Counted from the first letter of the stretch, positions 25,317 through 34,201 are shown. The stretch is 64,000 nt of DNA from Maridesulfovibrio sp050916235 (GCF_050916235.1 NZ_CP104854.1:1674001-1738000), one strand, 5' to 3'. The notes: generated by a model from the sequence alone, not told the origin. Numbers and translations are program-made.

Positions 25317-26256
25317 CGGTAACCTCCGTATACAACTCCCAGATCAAAGCACTTTCAGGCTCTTCCGGGTCAATGTTATCTTCAAGAAACTGCTTAAGAC
25401 CTGCGCCCTCATGGGTACGTTTCCAGGCCAGACGCTCAAGCCCCAGCAGGAACTTTGACTCAGCTGCTTCCGCGTCTTCAAATTCGACCGGGAAATCCTG
25501 ATCGGGAAAGACTTCATAGAAATCCCTGTGCGGAATCACCCACTTTTCAAGATCGGTGCAATCAGATGTCCAGATTCCGGCCTCAGGCTTTCGTTCCAAG
25601 GCAAGCCGGGAAAACACAAGGCGCGAAATATTTCCGGGATTTGCCCAGGTCGTCATTCCGGCTGTGATGGACTCGCGCGGACGGTGAATATGCCCGTTTA
25701 TGATCCAGTCGATTCCCTGTTTCTCCTTGATGGCGTGCTGCTGCTTCTGACATTCGGGAAAAGAAATATTGTGGTGAGTGACCCAGACAACTTTCAGATA
25801 CCCGCCTTCGGTCCGGTCGAACTCCTTGGGAATAGGAAACCCGTCCGGCGATGCTCCCACCAGCACCAGCCCCTGTGGAGTCTCCAACTCAAAGGCTGGG
25901 CCGTCCTCGCTGATCAGCCTGATTACCCCGGCCACCTCAAGCACGGCCATGGATACATCACTGGTAAACCGGGCCTGATACTTGTCGTGGTTGCCGACAA
26001 GAACAAACGGCCTGTACCTACCAAACAGAGAAATCAGGTCCACCAGCAGGGAATTGCCGTTGTCACGCGGCCAGTGAAAAAGATCGCCGAGGATCAGCGG
26101 AACCATGTCCAGCTCTGCGGCTCGTTTGAGACAGGCTCCCAGCTTGGCAAGCACGTCTCCGGCATAGTCGCCCAGCCGCTGCCCCGGAGGGGAAGAGGCG
26201 ATGTGCGGGTCACCGATAAGGAACAACCCTGCGCCTTTGATGCGATCAAGAGCCAT
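25303..26256 (-). CDS. Mre11/SbcD-like metallophosphoesterase
   Basis: 317 residues. The calcineurin-like metal-binding blocks are complete: GDPH (15-18), GDLFH (57-61), GNHD (88-91), THH (160-162) and NGHIHRP (187-193). The C-terminal third (about 230-317) is unlike the catalytic domain and is acidic and helical, where Mre11/SbcD proteins carry capping and Rad50-binding parts. The order between two halves of a Rad50-like ATPase supports a nuclease subunit. The gene overlaps the N-terminal ATPase half by 11 bp and the coiled-coil gene by 14 bp. DNA is the inferred substrate. Confidence 0.9.
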   Translation of the reverse strand: MALDRIKGAGLFLIGDPHIASSPPGQRLGDYAGDVLAKLGACLKRAAELDMVPLILGDLFHWPRDNGNSLLVDLISLFGRYRPFVLVGNHDKYQARFTSDVSMAVLEVAGVIRLISEDGPAFELETPQGLVLVGASPDGFPIPKEFDRTEGGYLKVVWVTHHNISFPECQKQQHAIKEKQGIDWIINGHIHRPRESITAGMTTWANPGNISRLVFSRLALERKPEAGIWTSDCTDLEKWVIPHRDFYEVFPDQDFPVEFEDAEAAESKFLLGLERLAWKRTHEGAGLKQFLEDNIDPEEPESALIWELYTEVTDGNG

Positions 26257-27586
26257 GTCCGCCCTCCCCGATCATCCTGTCCGCTTCAAGTTCCCCGCCA
26301 CACAAAGGGCAGTTGCCTATTTCGGACAGACGCTGCTCTATTCTCAGCTGTAACTGTTCACCGGCGGACTCAAGTTCAGCCAGACGGCTCTGTGCCTCCA
26401 TACGGGCACGGCAAAGAGAGTTGATGCTTCCCTGCAGCTGTATCAGCGGCAAAGCATCAAAAAGCTCAGGAGGAGCAGCCAGAGGGGCCAGAGCATCAGC
26501 ACGTCTGCCGATGCCACTGCGGTAAAAACGGAAACGGGAAATTTCACTGACTGCCCCGGACAGCGCAGAAATATCCGTCAGTTCCGGCGGAGATTGCAAA
26601 GAGGCAAGCACACTAGCCCTTTCAGACTGCAATGTTTTTGCACGGGACAGACGCTTGCGGTGCGACATGTCGGCTTCCAGACGCTGCACAGGAAACAATT
26701 CCGGGGGAGTCTGCAATTCCCCCAACTCCTGCGTCTTGGCCGTCAGCATGGCATTGTTTCTGCGCAGTCCGTCAATGCGTGCGACTATCCCCTCAAGCGG
26801 GAAAACAGGGTACAGCTCCGGCGGAGGATCAAGGACCGACAGTTCCCGGTCCCTTCCGGACAGGCTGTCCCTGTAAGATTCTAATTCAGACCGGCGTTCG
26901 AGCATCCCTTCAAGGGTCGGAATCTCTTTCTCCAACGCGTCTACCTGTTCCTTGAGGCTTCTGGCAGATTCCAGTTCAAGGTTGACATCAGGTAGAGTCT
27001 GCAGTTGGTCCAGCTCTTCCCGGATGCGATCCATTTTCTGCTGCTGAAAAGTCTTTTCCCGTCCGGCTGCCCGTACACGGTTCTTGAGTTCCGTCTGCAT
27101 GGCCAGCAGGTGTGAAGCCTCAGACGAAGAAGCAAAAAACTGTGCTGCAACGGATGCCGGCTGGTCGAGTAAAAAAATCGGGTTGCGCTGGTTGCCGATG
27201 TGAACATCAAGAGAGCTGCCGCCTTCGAGCGGAACCTGATTCAGGCGCAGGATGCCCAGCACGTCTTCAGGAGGCTTTCTGCCGAACTTGGCATAAACTT
27301 CCCACTCTTCTTCACCGGGCTGCAGCACCTCATACCACGCGGTAGCCTTCTTGCGTATCCAGGCAACCCGGACTCCGTCGTCCATCTCCAGCTCAACCCG
27401 CGCCGCCTTGGCCCCGTGGCGCACAAAATGCCGGGGCAGCGGATTGGTCGCAATGCAGCGCAGGGCTTCCACAACAGACGATTTGCCGCTGTTGTTGGGG
27501 CCGGTCAGCACGGTCATGCCCTCACCAAGCTCTATCTCGGTCTCCGCGTGGGCAAGAAAATCTTTAAGAATAATTTTTCTGATCAT
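26246..27586 (-). CDS. SMC/Rad50-like ATPase, N-terminal half with PPEL repeats and zinc-hook motif
   Basis: 446 residues. The N-terminal head starts IRKIILKDFLAHAETEIEL and has Walker A GPNNSGKSS at 29-37; a long helical region follows from about 150. Four PPEL motifs at residues 255, 294, 333 and 372 are spaced exactly 39 residues, each starting a helical unit. Near the C-terminus CPLCG (Cys426, Cys429) resembles the CxxC zinc hook that joins two Rad50/SbcC arms. The protein ends 17 residues later, so the returning coiled coil and the signature/Walker B half are missing and are coded separately downstream. It is the first gene of the four-gene cassette. Confidence 0.87.
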   Translation of the reverse strand: MIRKIILKDFLAHAETEIELGEGMTVLTGPNNSGKSSVVEALRCIATNPLPRHFVRHGAKAARVELEMDDGVRVAWIRKKATAWYEVLQPGEEEWEVYAKFGRKPPEDVLGILRLNQVPLEGGSSLDVHIGNQRNPIFLLDQPASVAAQFFASSSEASHLLAMQTELKNRVRAAGREKTFQQQKMDRIREELDQLQTLPDVNLELESARSLKEQVDALEKEIPTLEGMLERRSELESYRDSLSGRDRELSVLDPPPELYPVFPLEGIVARIDGLRRNNAMLTAKTQELGELQTPPELFPVQRLEADMSHRKRLSRAKTLQSERASVLASLQSPPELTDISALSGAVSEISRFRFYRSGIGRRADALAPLAAPPELFDALPLIQLQGSINSLCRARMEAQSRLAELESAGEQLQLRIEQRLSEIGNCPLCGGELEADRMIGEGGHGS

Positions 27587-27610
27587 CGGTTTCTGCCGCG
27601 CAATTTATAT

Positions 27611-27681
27611 GGCTCCGGCGGCTTAAACCCTTTTGCAAAAGGGTTTAAGAATCCCAAAACCTTTTAACAGGCTTCGCTACG
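27611..27681. repeat. modular intergenic repeat, copy 2
   Basis: GGCTCCGGCGGC, then the perfect hairpin TTAAACCCTTTTGCAAAAGG with its return arm GGTTTAA, then GAATCCCAAAACCTTTTAAC and AGGCTTCGCTACG. It lies just upstream of the split Rad50 cassette. Confidence 0.8.
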
Positions 27682-27824
27682 TAAATTGGCAAAATATTAT
27701 TTGGTAAAAGAATTAGCACGTCTGCCAATATAACTATTTAATTGAACAAAGCTATATATACAGCCTAGTTGAAACAATGCTCGAACCAAGATCCTGTTCC
27801 TGATCCGTAGGCACTGAATATCAC

Positions 27825-28565
27825 TTATCTGCATGACGACTGCTTGGCAATGAACGGGCAATAATCAACGGCCGCAGCAGTCAGGGACGCTCCCTGCTCG
27901 AACAGGACTACAGGAGGTTCCAGTATCAATCCCGGCTTGCCGCCCTTCACCGCCTCCAGCAGAACCACCTTTGAAGGCGTATCCACACGTCCGTGGATAA
28001 ATTTCATACGCTTGGGTTCAAGCTTGTACCGGGTAAAGGAGTTAACCAGTTCGGCAAGGCGTTCGGCAAGAAAAACAAAGCAGACCCGCCCGCGGTTACG
28101 GACCATACGCGAAGCGGTCACAACAAAGGCATCAAGGTCACACTCAACCTCAAAACGCGCCTTATTCTTTGCCGCGTCAGGACAGTTCTGCCCGCACCCC
28201 TCTATGCGATACGGCGGATTCGATACCACCAGATCATAGCTTCCGGCAGGAGCAAAATCAGGCACACACACATCAGCCCTGAAAACAACTATCTCACCCG
28301 CATAGCCCAGCCGTTCTACATTGTCCTGTGCGGCTGCAACCATTTCCGGATTTATATCTATCCCGGAAATGACAAGCTTCTTACCGGGATTTCGTAGCAT
28401 AATGCCCAGCGGAATAACCCCGCTGCCGGTCCCTAAATCAAGCACCCTTCCTTTTGTCGGGACGGAGACAAAACTGCTGATCAACAGCGAATCCGTTGAA
28501 AACCTGAATCCCGTCTCCGGCTGCACCAGTCCCCGGGGGAAACATTTCCGCGCTTCTTCAAACAT
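27825..28565 (-). CDS. tRNA1(Val) adenine-N6-methyltransferase-like protein (TrmN6 family)
   Basis: 246 residues from the ATG at 28565; longer forms would run into murJ. Motif I is VLDLGTGSGVIPLGIML, motif II SGIDINPEMVAAAQ, and the N6-adenine or protein methylase motif is VVSNPPYRIEG. The N-terminal TGFRFSTDSLLISSFV is typical of the TrmN6/YfiC group, which methylates A37 of tRNA-Val. GCGQNCPDAAK after NPPY is a Cys-bearing variation. The RNA target is inferred from family. Confidence 0.85.
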   Translation of the reverse strand: MFEEARKCFPRGLVQPETGFRFSTDSLLISSFVSVPTKGRVLDLGTGSGVIPLGIMLRNPGKKLVISGIDINPEMVAAAQDNVERLGYAGEIVVFRADVCVPDFAPAGSYDLVVSNPPYRIEGCGQNCPDAAKNKARFEVECDLDAFVVTASRMVRNRGRVCFVFLAERLAELVNSFTRYKLEPKRMKFIHGRVDTPSKVVLLEAVKGGKPGLILEPPVVLFEQGASLTAAAVDYCPFIAKQSSCR

Positions 28566-28570
28566 TACCG

Positions 28571-30091
28571 TCACCGCCTGCGACGCAGTGCCCCGACCAG
28601 CAATCGGGCATCCTCGGAGCGGAGAAGCAGTGCCCCGCCTCCGTAAACTGCCACCCAAACCGGTATCAGCGCAAACCACAAAATGTCATAACGCGCCGAA
28701 TACCATGCGCCCACTCCGATCAACCCGCTCAAAAGCAGACTCTTGAACACCCCGGCCCATGGAAACGGAGAAATCCCGGTCCTGCGGCCCATGATAACTG
28801 CCAGCAGCAGACTGTTGAGCATGGAAGACAGCGAGACAGCCAGAGCAAGCCCCACATGTGCCATAGACTGCATGAGCAGATAACCGGCCGCCACATTGAC
28901 CAGCAGACAGCCGATGGCGATCTTGACCGGCGTTCTGGTGTCCTCCTGCGCATAAAAGGCTGAAACCAGCGGGCGGGACATGGCAATGAAAGGCAGCCCC
29001 ACGCCATAAGCCATCAACGCCTGAGCAGTAGCCGCAACAGCCTGCTGGTCAAAAGCTCCGCGCTGGAAAAGCAACCCTATCAGCGGATAGGCAAGTGCAA
29101 CCAGCCCGGCCATGGCGGGAAGCGAAATGAACAGGGTCAGCCCCACAGTATTCTGCAGGGTCAGAGCGAACTCCTTCTCCCTGCCCTTGACGCACAGGGC
29201 GGCAAGACTGGGCAGCGCGGCCGTCCCGACCGCAATTCCGAATACGCCGAGCGGGAACTGCACAAGCCTGTCCGCGTAATAAAGATAAGACACGCTGCCC
29301 ACAGGCAGAAATGAAGCCAGCAGCGTCCCAAGGGCCACGTTGATCTGATATACGGCCGCCCCGAGCACAGTAGGCAGCATGAGCCTGCCCATGCGCTTTA
29401 CGCCGGGATTATCCAGTTCTGTTCTGCCGCGCCAGCTCAAGCCCGCCCGCTTCAGATACGGCTGCTGCAGAAACCACTGCAGAAGCCCGCCGAGAAGCAC
29501 GCCCCAGGCCATGAAAAGGGCCACGCTGTTGCCGGTAAAATATCCGATCAGCGCAGAGCCGATAAGTGCGATATTGAGCATGCACGGAGCCAGTGCCGGG
29601 GCCAGAAAGTGCCCCAGGCTGTTCAAAATCCCCATGCACAGGGCAACGCCGCAAATAAAAATCACATACGGGAAGCAGACCCGAACAAGCTCAACAGTCA
29701 AGCCCATCAGTTCAGGATTACGACTGAATCCCGGCGCAATGACAAGCACCAGCGGCTTTGCAAAAATGATCGCCAGCAGGGTCAGCCCGCCGAGAATTAT
29801 CAGCAGCCAGACCATGGCCGAACGGGCCATGGCAAAGGCAGCCTCATCGCCCTGTTCCTGCCTGATGCGGCTGAAGACAGGCACAAAGGCCATGGTAAGT
29901 GATCCCTCTCCGAACAGCCTGCGCAGCAGATTCGGAATACGGAAAGCCACAAAAAAAGCATCCGCAGGGAGCCCTGCCCCCAAAGCGAACGCAACAATAA
30001 GATCCCTGACAAAGCCAAGAATCCTTGAAAGCAATGTCGCACCGGCAACGACCGACGCGTTACGTACTATTTTACTCGACTCAGCAGTCAT
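28571..30091 (-). CDS. murJ: lipid II flippase MurJ (MviN)
   Basis: About 506 residues from the ATG at 30091, with 13-14 transmembrane segments. The MurJ start is clear: ATLLSRILGFVRDLIVAFALG, then ADAFFVAFRIPNLLRRLFGEGSLTMAFVPVF (key part FRIPNLLRRLFGEG). It moves lipid II across the inner membrane for peptidoglycan synthesis. An upstream in-frame ATG at 30130 lies inside the intergenic repeat and is not favoured. It ends 5 bp before the trmN-like start. Confidence 0.95.
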   Translation of the reverse strand: MTAESSKIVRNASVVAGATLLSRILGFVRDLIVAFALGAGLPADAFFVAFRIPNLLRRLFGEGSLTMAFVPVFSRIRQEQGDEAAFAMARSAMVWLLIILGGLTLLAIIFAKPLVLVIAPGFSRNPELMGLTVELVRVCFPYVIFICGVALCMGILNSLGHFLAPALAPCMLNIALIGSALIGYFTGNSVALFMAWGVLLGGLLQWFLQQPYLKRAGLSWRGRTELDNPGVKRMGRLMLPTVLGAAVYQINVALGTLLASFLPVGSVSYLYYADRLVQFPLGVFGIAVGTAALPSLAALCVKGREKEFALTLQNTVGLTLFISLPAMAGLVALAYPLIGLLFQRGAFDQQAVAATAQALMAYGVGLPFIAMSRPLVSAFYAQEDTRTPVKIAIGCLLVNVAAGYLLMQSMAHVGLALAVSLSSMLNSLLLAVIMGRRTGISPFPWAGVFKSLLLSGLIGVGAWYSARYDILWFALIPVWVAVYGGGALLLRSEDARLLVGALRRRR

Positions 30092-30097
30092 GAAAAT

Positions 30098-30188
30098 GCT
30101 CCGGCGGCCAGAGGGGAAAAACTTTTGCAAAAGTTTTTCCCCTCTGGACTCCCCTTTTCAAAACCTTTCAACGAGGCTTCGCCGCTGG
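30098..30188. repeat. modular intergenic repeat, copy 3 (long-hairpin form)
   Basis: GCTCCGGCGGCC is followed by a long perfect hairpin: CCAGAGGGGAAAAACTTTTG and its complement ending CCCCTCTGG, then ACTCCCCTTTTCAAAACCTTT and GAGGCTTCGCCGC. The inverted copy at 46036 has the same sequence. Confidence 0.8.
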
Positions 30189-30351
30189 GGACGCTATATT
30201 TACAAAAAAAATTATATACCTTTCCCCATTCAGATTTACCTGGGGAAAAACCCAATCAAGTGTCCAACGGATTCACCAACCCCACCCTGCGAAGCATAAC
30301 TAAAGCGTCTTTTGGGGAGAGGGGAAGGGGAGGCAACAGCAACACCCCAAA

Positions 30352-31176
30352 CTAACCGCTCATCTTCTGGCAGTTGCAGCAGAAGGTGGACCCGCGTCCT
30401 GCGACAGTGCCGCCCTCAAAGATCTTACCGCAGCAGGGGCATGGTTCACCTTTCTTGCCGTAAGCCTTGAAGCTGTTCTGGAATCCACCGGCATCACCGC
30501 CAGCGTCGACATAGTCACGGATGGAGCTTCCATTTTCGCTGATGGCCTGCCTGAGCACGGCCTGAAGCTCGGTGAAAAGTCTTTCAAGAGATTCAGGCGA
30601 CAGATCGCAAGCCTTGGCCTTGGGATGGATGCCGGACCGGAAAAGGGACTCGTCAGCGTAGATATTGCCGACCCCGGCCACAACGGACTGGTTGAGCAGC
30701 AACCCTTTTATCTGGGACTTGCGGCCCTCGACGCGCTCTACCAGTTTAGCGGCCGTTGTTTCCAGCGGCTCCGGCCCGAGGTTGCGGTAAAAGCTCCATT
30801 CCTCAAGTTCGTCATCGGTAAGGGCGCGAACTTCGCCGAATTTGCGGGTATCGTGAAACTCTACTGAGCCGCCGTCACTGAGACTGAAAACTATCCGGGT
30901 GTGCGTCTGAGGGACGGTGGGGCCTTCATGGGCCAATACCCGTCCGGTCATTTTGAGATGAAAAGTTACGTGCAGATCATCACCAAGATCCATGATCAAC
31001 AGCTTGGCTCTGCGGCGCACGGCTGTGATCGTACGCCCGGCGACGCGTGCGGAGAACAGGTGCCAGGGCATTTTTACGCTGCTGTGGTTGAGAATCTTCA
31101 CCGCCTCAATGGTCTTTCCGACCAGAGAAGCGGCCAGTCCGCGGGAGATGACTTCTACTTCCGGCAATTCTGGCAT
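30352..31176 (-). CDS. mutM: formamidopyrimidine-DNA glycosylase MutM (Fpg)
   Basis: 274 residues. The mature N-terminus PELPEVEVISRGL gives the catalytic Pro2 and Glu3, so the ATG at 31176 is the start rather than the one 5 codons upstream. VGNIYADESLFRSGIHP and the C-terminal zinc finger CPCCGK...STFCCNCQ are complete. It removes 8-oxoguanine and ring-opened purines from DNA. Confidence 0.97.
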   Translation of the reverse strand: MPELPEVEVISRGLAASLVGKTIEAVKILNHSSVKMPWHLFSARVAGRTITAVRRRAKLLIMDLGDDLHVTFHLKMTGRVLAHEGPTVPQTHTRIVFSLSDGGSVEFHDTRKFGEVRALTDDELEEWSFYRNLGPEPLETTAAKLVERVEGRKSQIKGLLLNQSVVAGVGNIYADESLFRSGIHPKAKACDLSPESLERLFTELQAVLRQAISENGSSIRDYVDAGGDAGGFQNSFKAYGKKGEPCPCCGKIFEGGTVAGRGSTFCCNCQKMSG

Positions 31177-31203
31177 TATATCTTCCTGCAATATTCTTGC
31201 TGA

Positions 31204-32388
31204 TTACTCATTCTTCTTAGTCCGGGTAAGCAGTCCCAAATCAATTTCAAACTGCTCTCCCCGTCTGTCCATGGTAAATATCAACGGCTTGTTTTCCTTA
31301 TGGGCCCTGCTTCCTGCCATATGCATGGCGGACAGGGAGTCCACAGGTATACCTTGGGCCCTGGAAATAACGTCTCCGGGACGGATGCCCGCCCTGTAGG
31401 CCTTGCGGTCACGCTTTACCTCCGTAACCACCGCCCTGCCCTGCCGCATTTCCACGGTCATGCCCATCCTGCTCTCATAGCTTGGGGGGCAGTAGAAAAA
31501 CGAATCCGCCGCAGTTGGATAGAATTCCTCTCCGCGCCACGGCATTACGGTCATTATCCGGGCCTGCGGGTCCAGCACCCTGAGACGGCGGGCAATTCCC
31601 CAGCCGTGCTCCACGTGGCCACCTCCGGCAAGGATTACAACCGGATGGCCGGAACTCCTGCGCAGGCTGACGGCCTTCTCAGCCATAGCCGTATCCCAGA
31701 GGGACTGCACCAGAAAAAAACGTTCGATCTGCTTCGGGTCCTCGGCATCCCGCCCCTGATGCATGGCCAGAACTTCCTTAAGACCCTCTTCCTGCTCGGG
31801 AGCGGGAGGAATCACTTCGGCCGGAAGCATGGCCCGGTCTTCCGGCAAAAGACCTTCAAGCCCCTTGCTGCGGATCTCCCCGGTCAGCCGGAACGGAAAA
31901 TTCAGTCCGGCAACAGTCAGCTGACGCTCGGCAGCCAGTTCGAAAATGGGCCTGAACATGTTGAAATCGTATTTCCAGCCGTTTTCCCAGTCCAGAGCAG
32001 CGGGGAGCTCTTCCACAGGCAGCTGGCCGAGGTTGAAGCGGTTGAGTTCATCCTGCTTTGCGGCAGTCACCATTTCAAGGCCGATGGCGTACCTAGCCGC
32101 GCCTCTGGTCAACCCTTCGATGACAGCAAACTGGACCTTATGGTCGCACACGCTGGTATGACCTTCACCGATGAGCACGTAATCGGCTGTCTTGCCCTGG
32201 GCAATGAGCTTGTCAAAGGACAGCCGATCCCCTACCGGGTCAAGATATTCGCCGGGACAGGGCAGAAAGGATACCGCCATTTCGGATGAAACAACGGTCT
32301 TTACGCAGCCTGCCGCCACCAGAAGAAATAATAATGCGCAAAGGGTCCGAAGACCCCTTGCGCATTTTTCATTTGTATTTTGCACCAT
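31204..32388 (-). CDS. ChaN-like (DUF399) lipoprotein with C-terminal PDZ domain
   Basis: 394 residues from the ATG at 32388. A lipoprotein signal ends in LLVAAGC. The ChaN/DUF399 domain begins with DYVLIGEGHTSVCDHKVQFAVIEGL and includes PVVILAGGGHVEHGWGIARRL (key part AGGGHVEHG). After about residue 305, a PDZ domain follows (VVTEVKRDRKAYRAGIRPGDVI). ChaN binds heme in Campylobacter; the PDZ part would bind a peptide or partner protein. It lies 13 bp after the ligase gene, so they share a transcript. The role in this organism is unknown. Confidence 0.85.
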   Translation of the reverse strand: MVQNTNEKCARGLRTLCALLFLLVAAGCVKTVVSSEMAVSFLPCPGEYLDPVGDRLSFDKLIAQGKTADYVLIGEGHTSVCDHKVQFAVIEGLTRGAARYAIGLEMVTAAKQDELNRFNLGQLPVEELPAALDWENGWKYDFNMFRPIFELAAERQLTVAGLNFPFRLTGEIRSKGLEGLLPEDRAMLPAEVIPPAPEQEEGLKEVLAMHQGRDAEDPKQIERFFLVQSLWDTAMAEKAVSLRRSSGHPVVILAGGGHVEHGWGIARRLRVLDPQARIMTVMPWRGEEFYPTAADSFFYCPPSYESRMGMTVEMRQGRAVVTEVKRDRKAYRAGIRPGDVISRAQGIPVDSLSAMHMAGSRAHKENKPLIFTMDRRGEQFEIDLGLLTRTKKNE

Positions 32389-32401
32389 GCAGTATACCGG
32401 G

Positions 32402-33667
32402 CTAATCCCAGATTCTCTTGTCTTCAATGGGTCTGACCTGCGGAGGCAGTGAACCGGGGGTCAGTACCTTGAGGATCGGGCGCAGTTTGATCTTTTCGCG
32501 GAACATGTGCAGCAGTTCGTCTTCGCGCTTGAAGTTGGAGACCTCGATATTGAGGATCATCTCGTCGATGCCGCCGGGGTTGGTGACTTCGATCTGCCAG
32601 CGTTTGACTTCCTCGAAGTGCGCCATGACCTGCTCCACCTGATGCGGGTAGACGAACATACCCTTGATGCGTGCGGTGGTATCCACTCGACCGACAATAT
32701 TGCCCAGACGCGGAGTTGAACGGCCGCAGGCACAGGGAGTGCGGTCGATGTAGCTCAGGTCGCCGGTGGCAAGTCTGATCAGCGGGTAGGTCTTGTTGAA
32801 GGCGGTGATTACGATTTCGCCGACTTCACCGTCCTTGAGCGGAATACCGGTATCGGGGTGACAGATTTCAACAAAGGCGCGGTTGGTGATGTGCAGCCCG
32901 TTTTTATGGTAGCACTCGTAACCGATACAGCCGACATCTGCGGTTCCGTAACCCTGACGCATGATCAGGTCGAACTTCTTCTCGAGATTTGAACGGACTT
33001 TCTCGGAGAACTTTTCACCGGTAACGAAAGCCACTTCAAGATAGAGGTCCTTACGCAGGTTGAGGCCTGCTTCTTCAGCCTTCTGAGCCAGATGCATCAG
33101 GTAGCTGGGGGTACCGACATAGCCGGTAACTCTCAGCTTCTGCATGATCTCAAGCTGGCTGTTGGTTGATCCGGGGCCTGCGGGAACAACTGCACAGTTG
33201 AGGTTGCGCAGCGGTTCTTCGAACATGAGACCGGCAGGAGCCAGATGGTAGTTAAAGGTGATCTGGGCCACGTCGCCGGAACGGAAACCGGCGGCATAGA
33301 ACCCTTCAGTCCATCCCCAGTAATCTTCCGCGCGATCTTCGGGGTCGAAAATGGGTCCGGGCGACAGGAACACACGGCGCAGTTCGCCGAGATCCTTGGT
33401 CAGCAGGCCGCCAAGACGCGGGCCCATGGACTGCAGAAAGATAAGTTCTTTCTTCTTTAATATGGGTATATGCTTGAGGTCGGAAATATCCTTGAATTTA
33501 TCAACCTGAAACTGAGCTCTGTCAAAACGCTTTTTAACGTCTTCCGAATAACGGTAGGCATAAGCCAGAAGCTCCTTAAGCTGGAGAGCGCAATATTGGC
33601 GTCTCTCACCCTCATCCAGAACTTCGCGGCGGCTGTATATGCCTTCGGTACGATCTTTACGAGTCAT
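32402..33667 (-). CDS. phenylacetate-CoA ligase family protein (PaaK-like)
   Basis: 421 residues from the ATG at 33667, which has a GGAGGAAA site upstream. It is an adenylate-forming enzyme of the PaaK group: FDPEDRAEDYWGWTEGFYAAG, MRQGYGTADVGCIGYEC, GEIVITAFNKTYPLIRLATGDL and VGRVDTTARIKGMFVYPHQVE. It activates an aryl or related acid as CoA thioester through an acyl-AMP. PaaK-like ligases with no phenylacetate pathway nearby are common in anaerobes; the substrate is open. Confidence 0.9.
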   Translation of the reverse strand: MTRKDRTEGIYSRREVLDEGERRQYCALQLKELLAYAYRYSEDVKKRFDRAQFQVDKFKDISDLKHIPILKKKELIFLQSMGPRLGGLLTKDLGELRRVFLSPGPIFDPEDRAEDYWGWTEGFYAAGFRSGDVAQITFNYHLAPAGLMFEEPLRNLNCAVVPAGPGSTNSQLEIMQKLRVTGYVGTPSYLMHLAQKAEEAGLNLRKDLYLEVAFVTGEKFSEKVRSNLEKKFDLIMRQGYGTADVGCIGYECYHKNGLHITNRAFVEICHPDTGIPLKDGEVGEIVITAFNKTYPLIRLATGDLSYIDRTPCACGRSTPRLGNIVGRVDTTARIKGMFVYPHQVEQVMAHFEEVKRWQIEVTNPGGIDEMILNIEVSNFKREDELLHMFREKIKLRPILKVLTPGSLPPQVRPIEDKRIWD

Positions 33668-33890
33668 GTATAGGTTTCCTCCAAAAGTTATTGCCAAGCG
33701 GAGACAACTCCCCACTTTAACGCGGTATATATATTAAATCTTATTATATTTGTCAACTTTTTCAGAAAAATGCGAATGATAAACGGTAGTTATGATAAAT
33801 ACGCATTCTAGCAAAACAAGCTAAACTATAATGCAGCCCCTTCATTCTAACGCATTATTTAAAAAAATACAATTTTTTTCCATTTTTCCG

Positions 33891-33919
33891 TTGACAGGTT
33901 GGGCCTGTGTAGATAAAAG
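33891..33919 (+). promoter_or_regulatory. candidate promoter of first tRNA-Lys
   Basis: TTGACA (33891-33896) and TAAAAG (33914-33919) are 17 bp apart, 18 bp before the tRNA. The -35 is perfect and the -10 is weak. The upstream stretch from 33720 is strongly AT-rich. Confidence 0.5.
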
Positions 33920-33937
33920 CTTCTTCGTTCGCACGGA

Positions 33938-34013
33938 GGGTCGTTAACTCAGTCGGTAGAGTATCTGCCTTTTAAGCAGAGAGTCGCTGGTTCGAACCCA
34001 GCACGACCCACCA
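33938..34013 (+). tRNA. tRNA-Lys (anticodon UUU), copy 1
   Basis: A 76-nt cloverleaf with encoded CCA. The acceptor stem GGGTCGT pairs with ACGACCC, the anticodon stem TCTGC/GCAGA closes the loop CTTTTAA, and the T arm is CTGGTTCGAACCCAG. The second copy at 34117 differs only in the T-loop. Confidence 0.97.
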
Positions 34014-34062
34014 CTGCAAACATCTTTGACAAATGGCAGTCTAAATAAAGCCAAAAAATGAC

Positions 34063-34092
34063 TTGACTTTTCAAGCACAAGTCAACTAGGCT
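34063..34092 (+). promoter_or_regulatory. candidate promoter of second tRNA-Lys
   Basis: TTGACT (34063-34068) and TAGGCT (34087-34092) are 18 bp apart, 24 bp before the second tRNA. The 5-base shift TAGATA (34092-34097) is an alternative -10. Confidence 0.4.
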
Positions 34093-34116
34093 AGATAGAC
34101 ATGCTTTAAAATATAT

Positions 34117-34192
34117 GGGTCGTTAACTCAGTCGGTAGAGTATCTGCCTTTTAAGCAGAGAGTCGCTGGTTCGAGCCCAGCACGACCCACCA
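34117..34192 (+). tRNA. tRNA-Lys (anticodon UUU), copy 2
   Basis: A 76-nt tRNA with encoded CCA, identical to copy 1 except G for A in the T-loop (TTCGAGCC, about position 59). All stems are intact. A terminator follows 9 bp downstream. Confidence 0.97.
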
Positions 34193-34201
34193 TTTTTAAA
34201 G

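Noticed and set aside
33938..34192. tRNA-Lys pair as a possible integration (att) site
   Set aside because: No integrase, no repeated tRNA 3' fragment and no foreign block next to it; the second copy is a complete tRNA.
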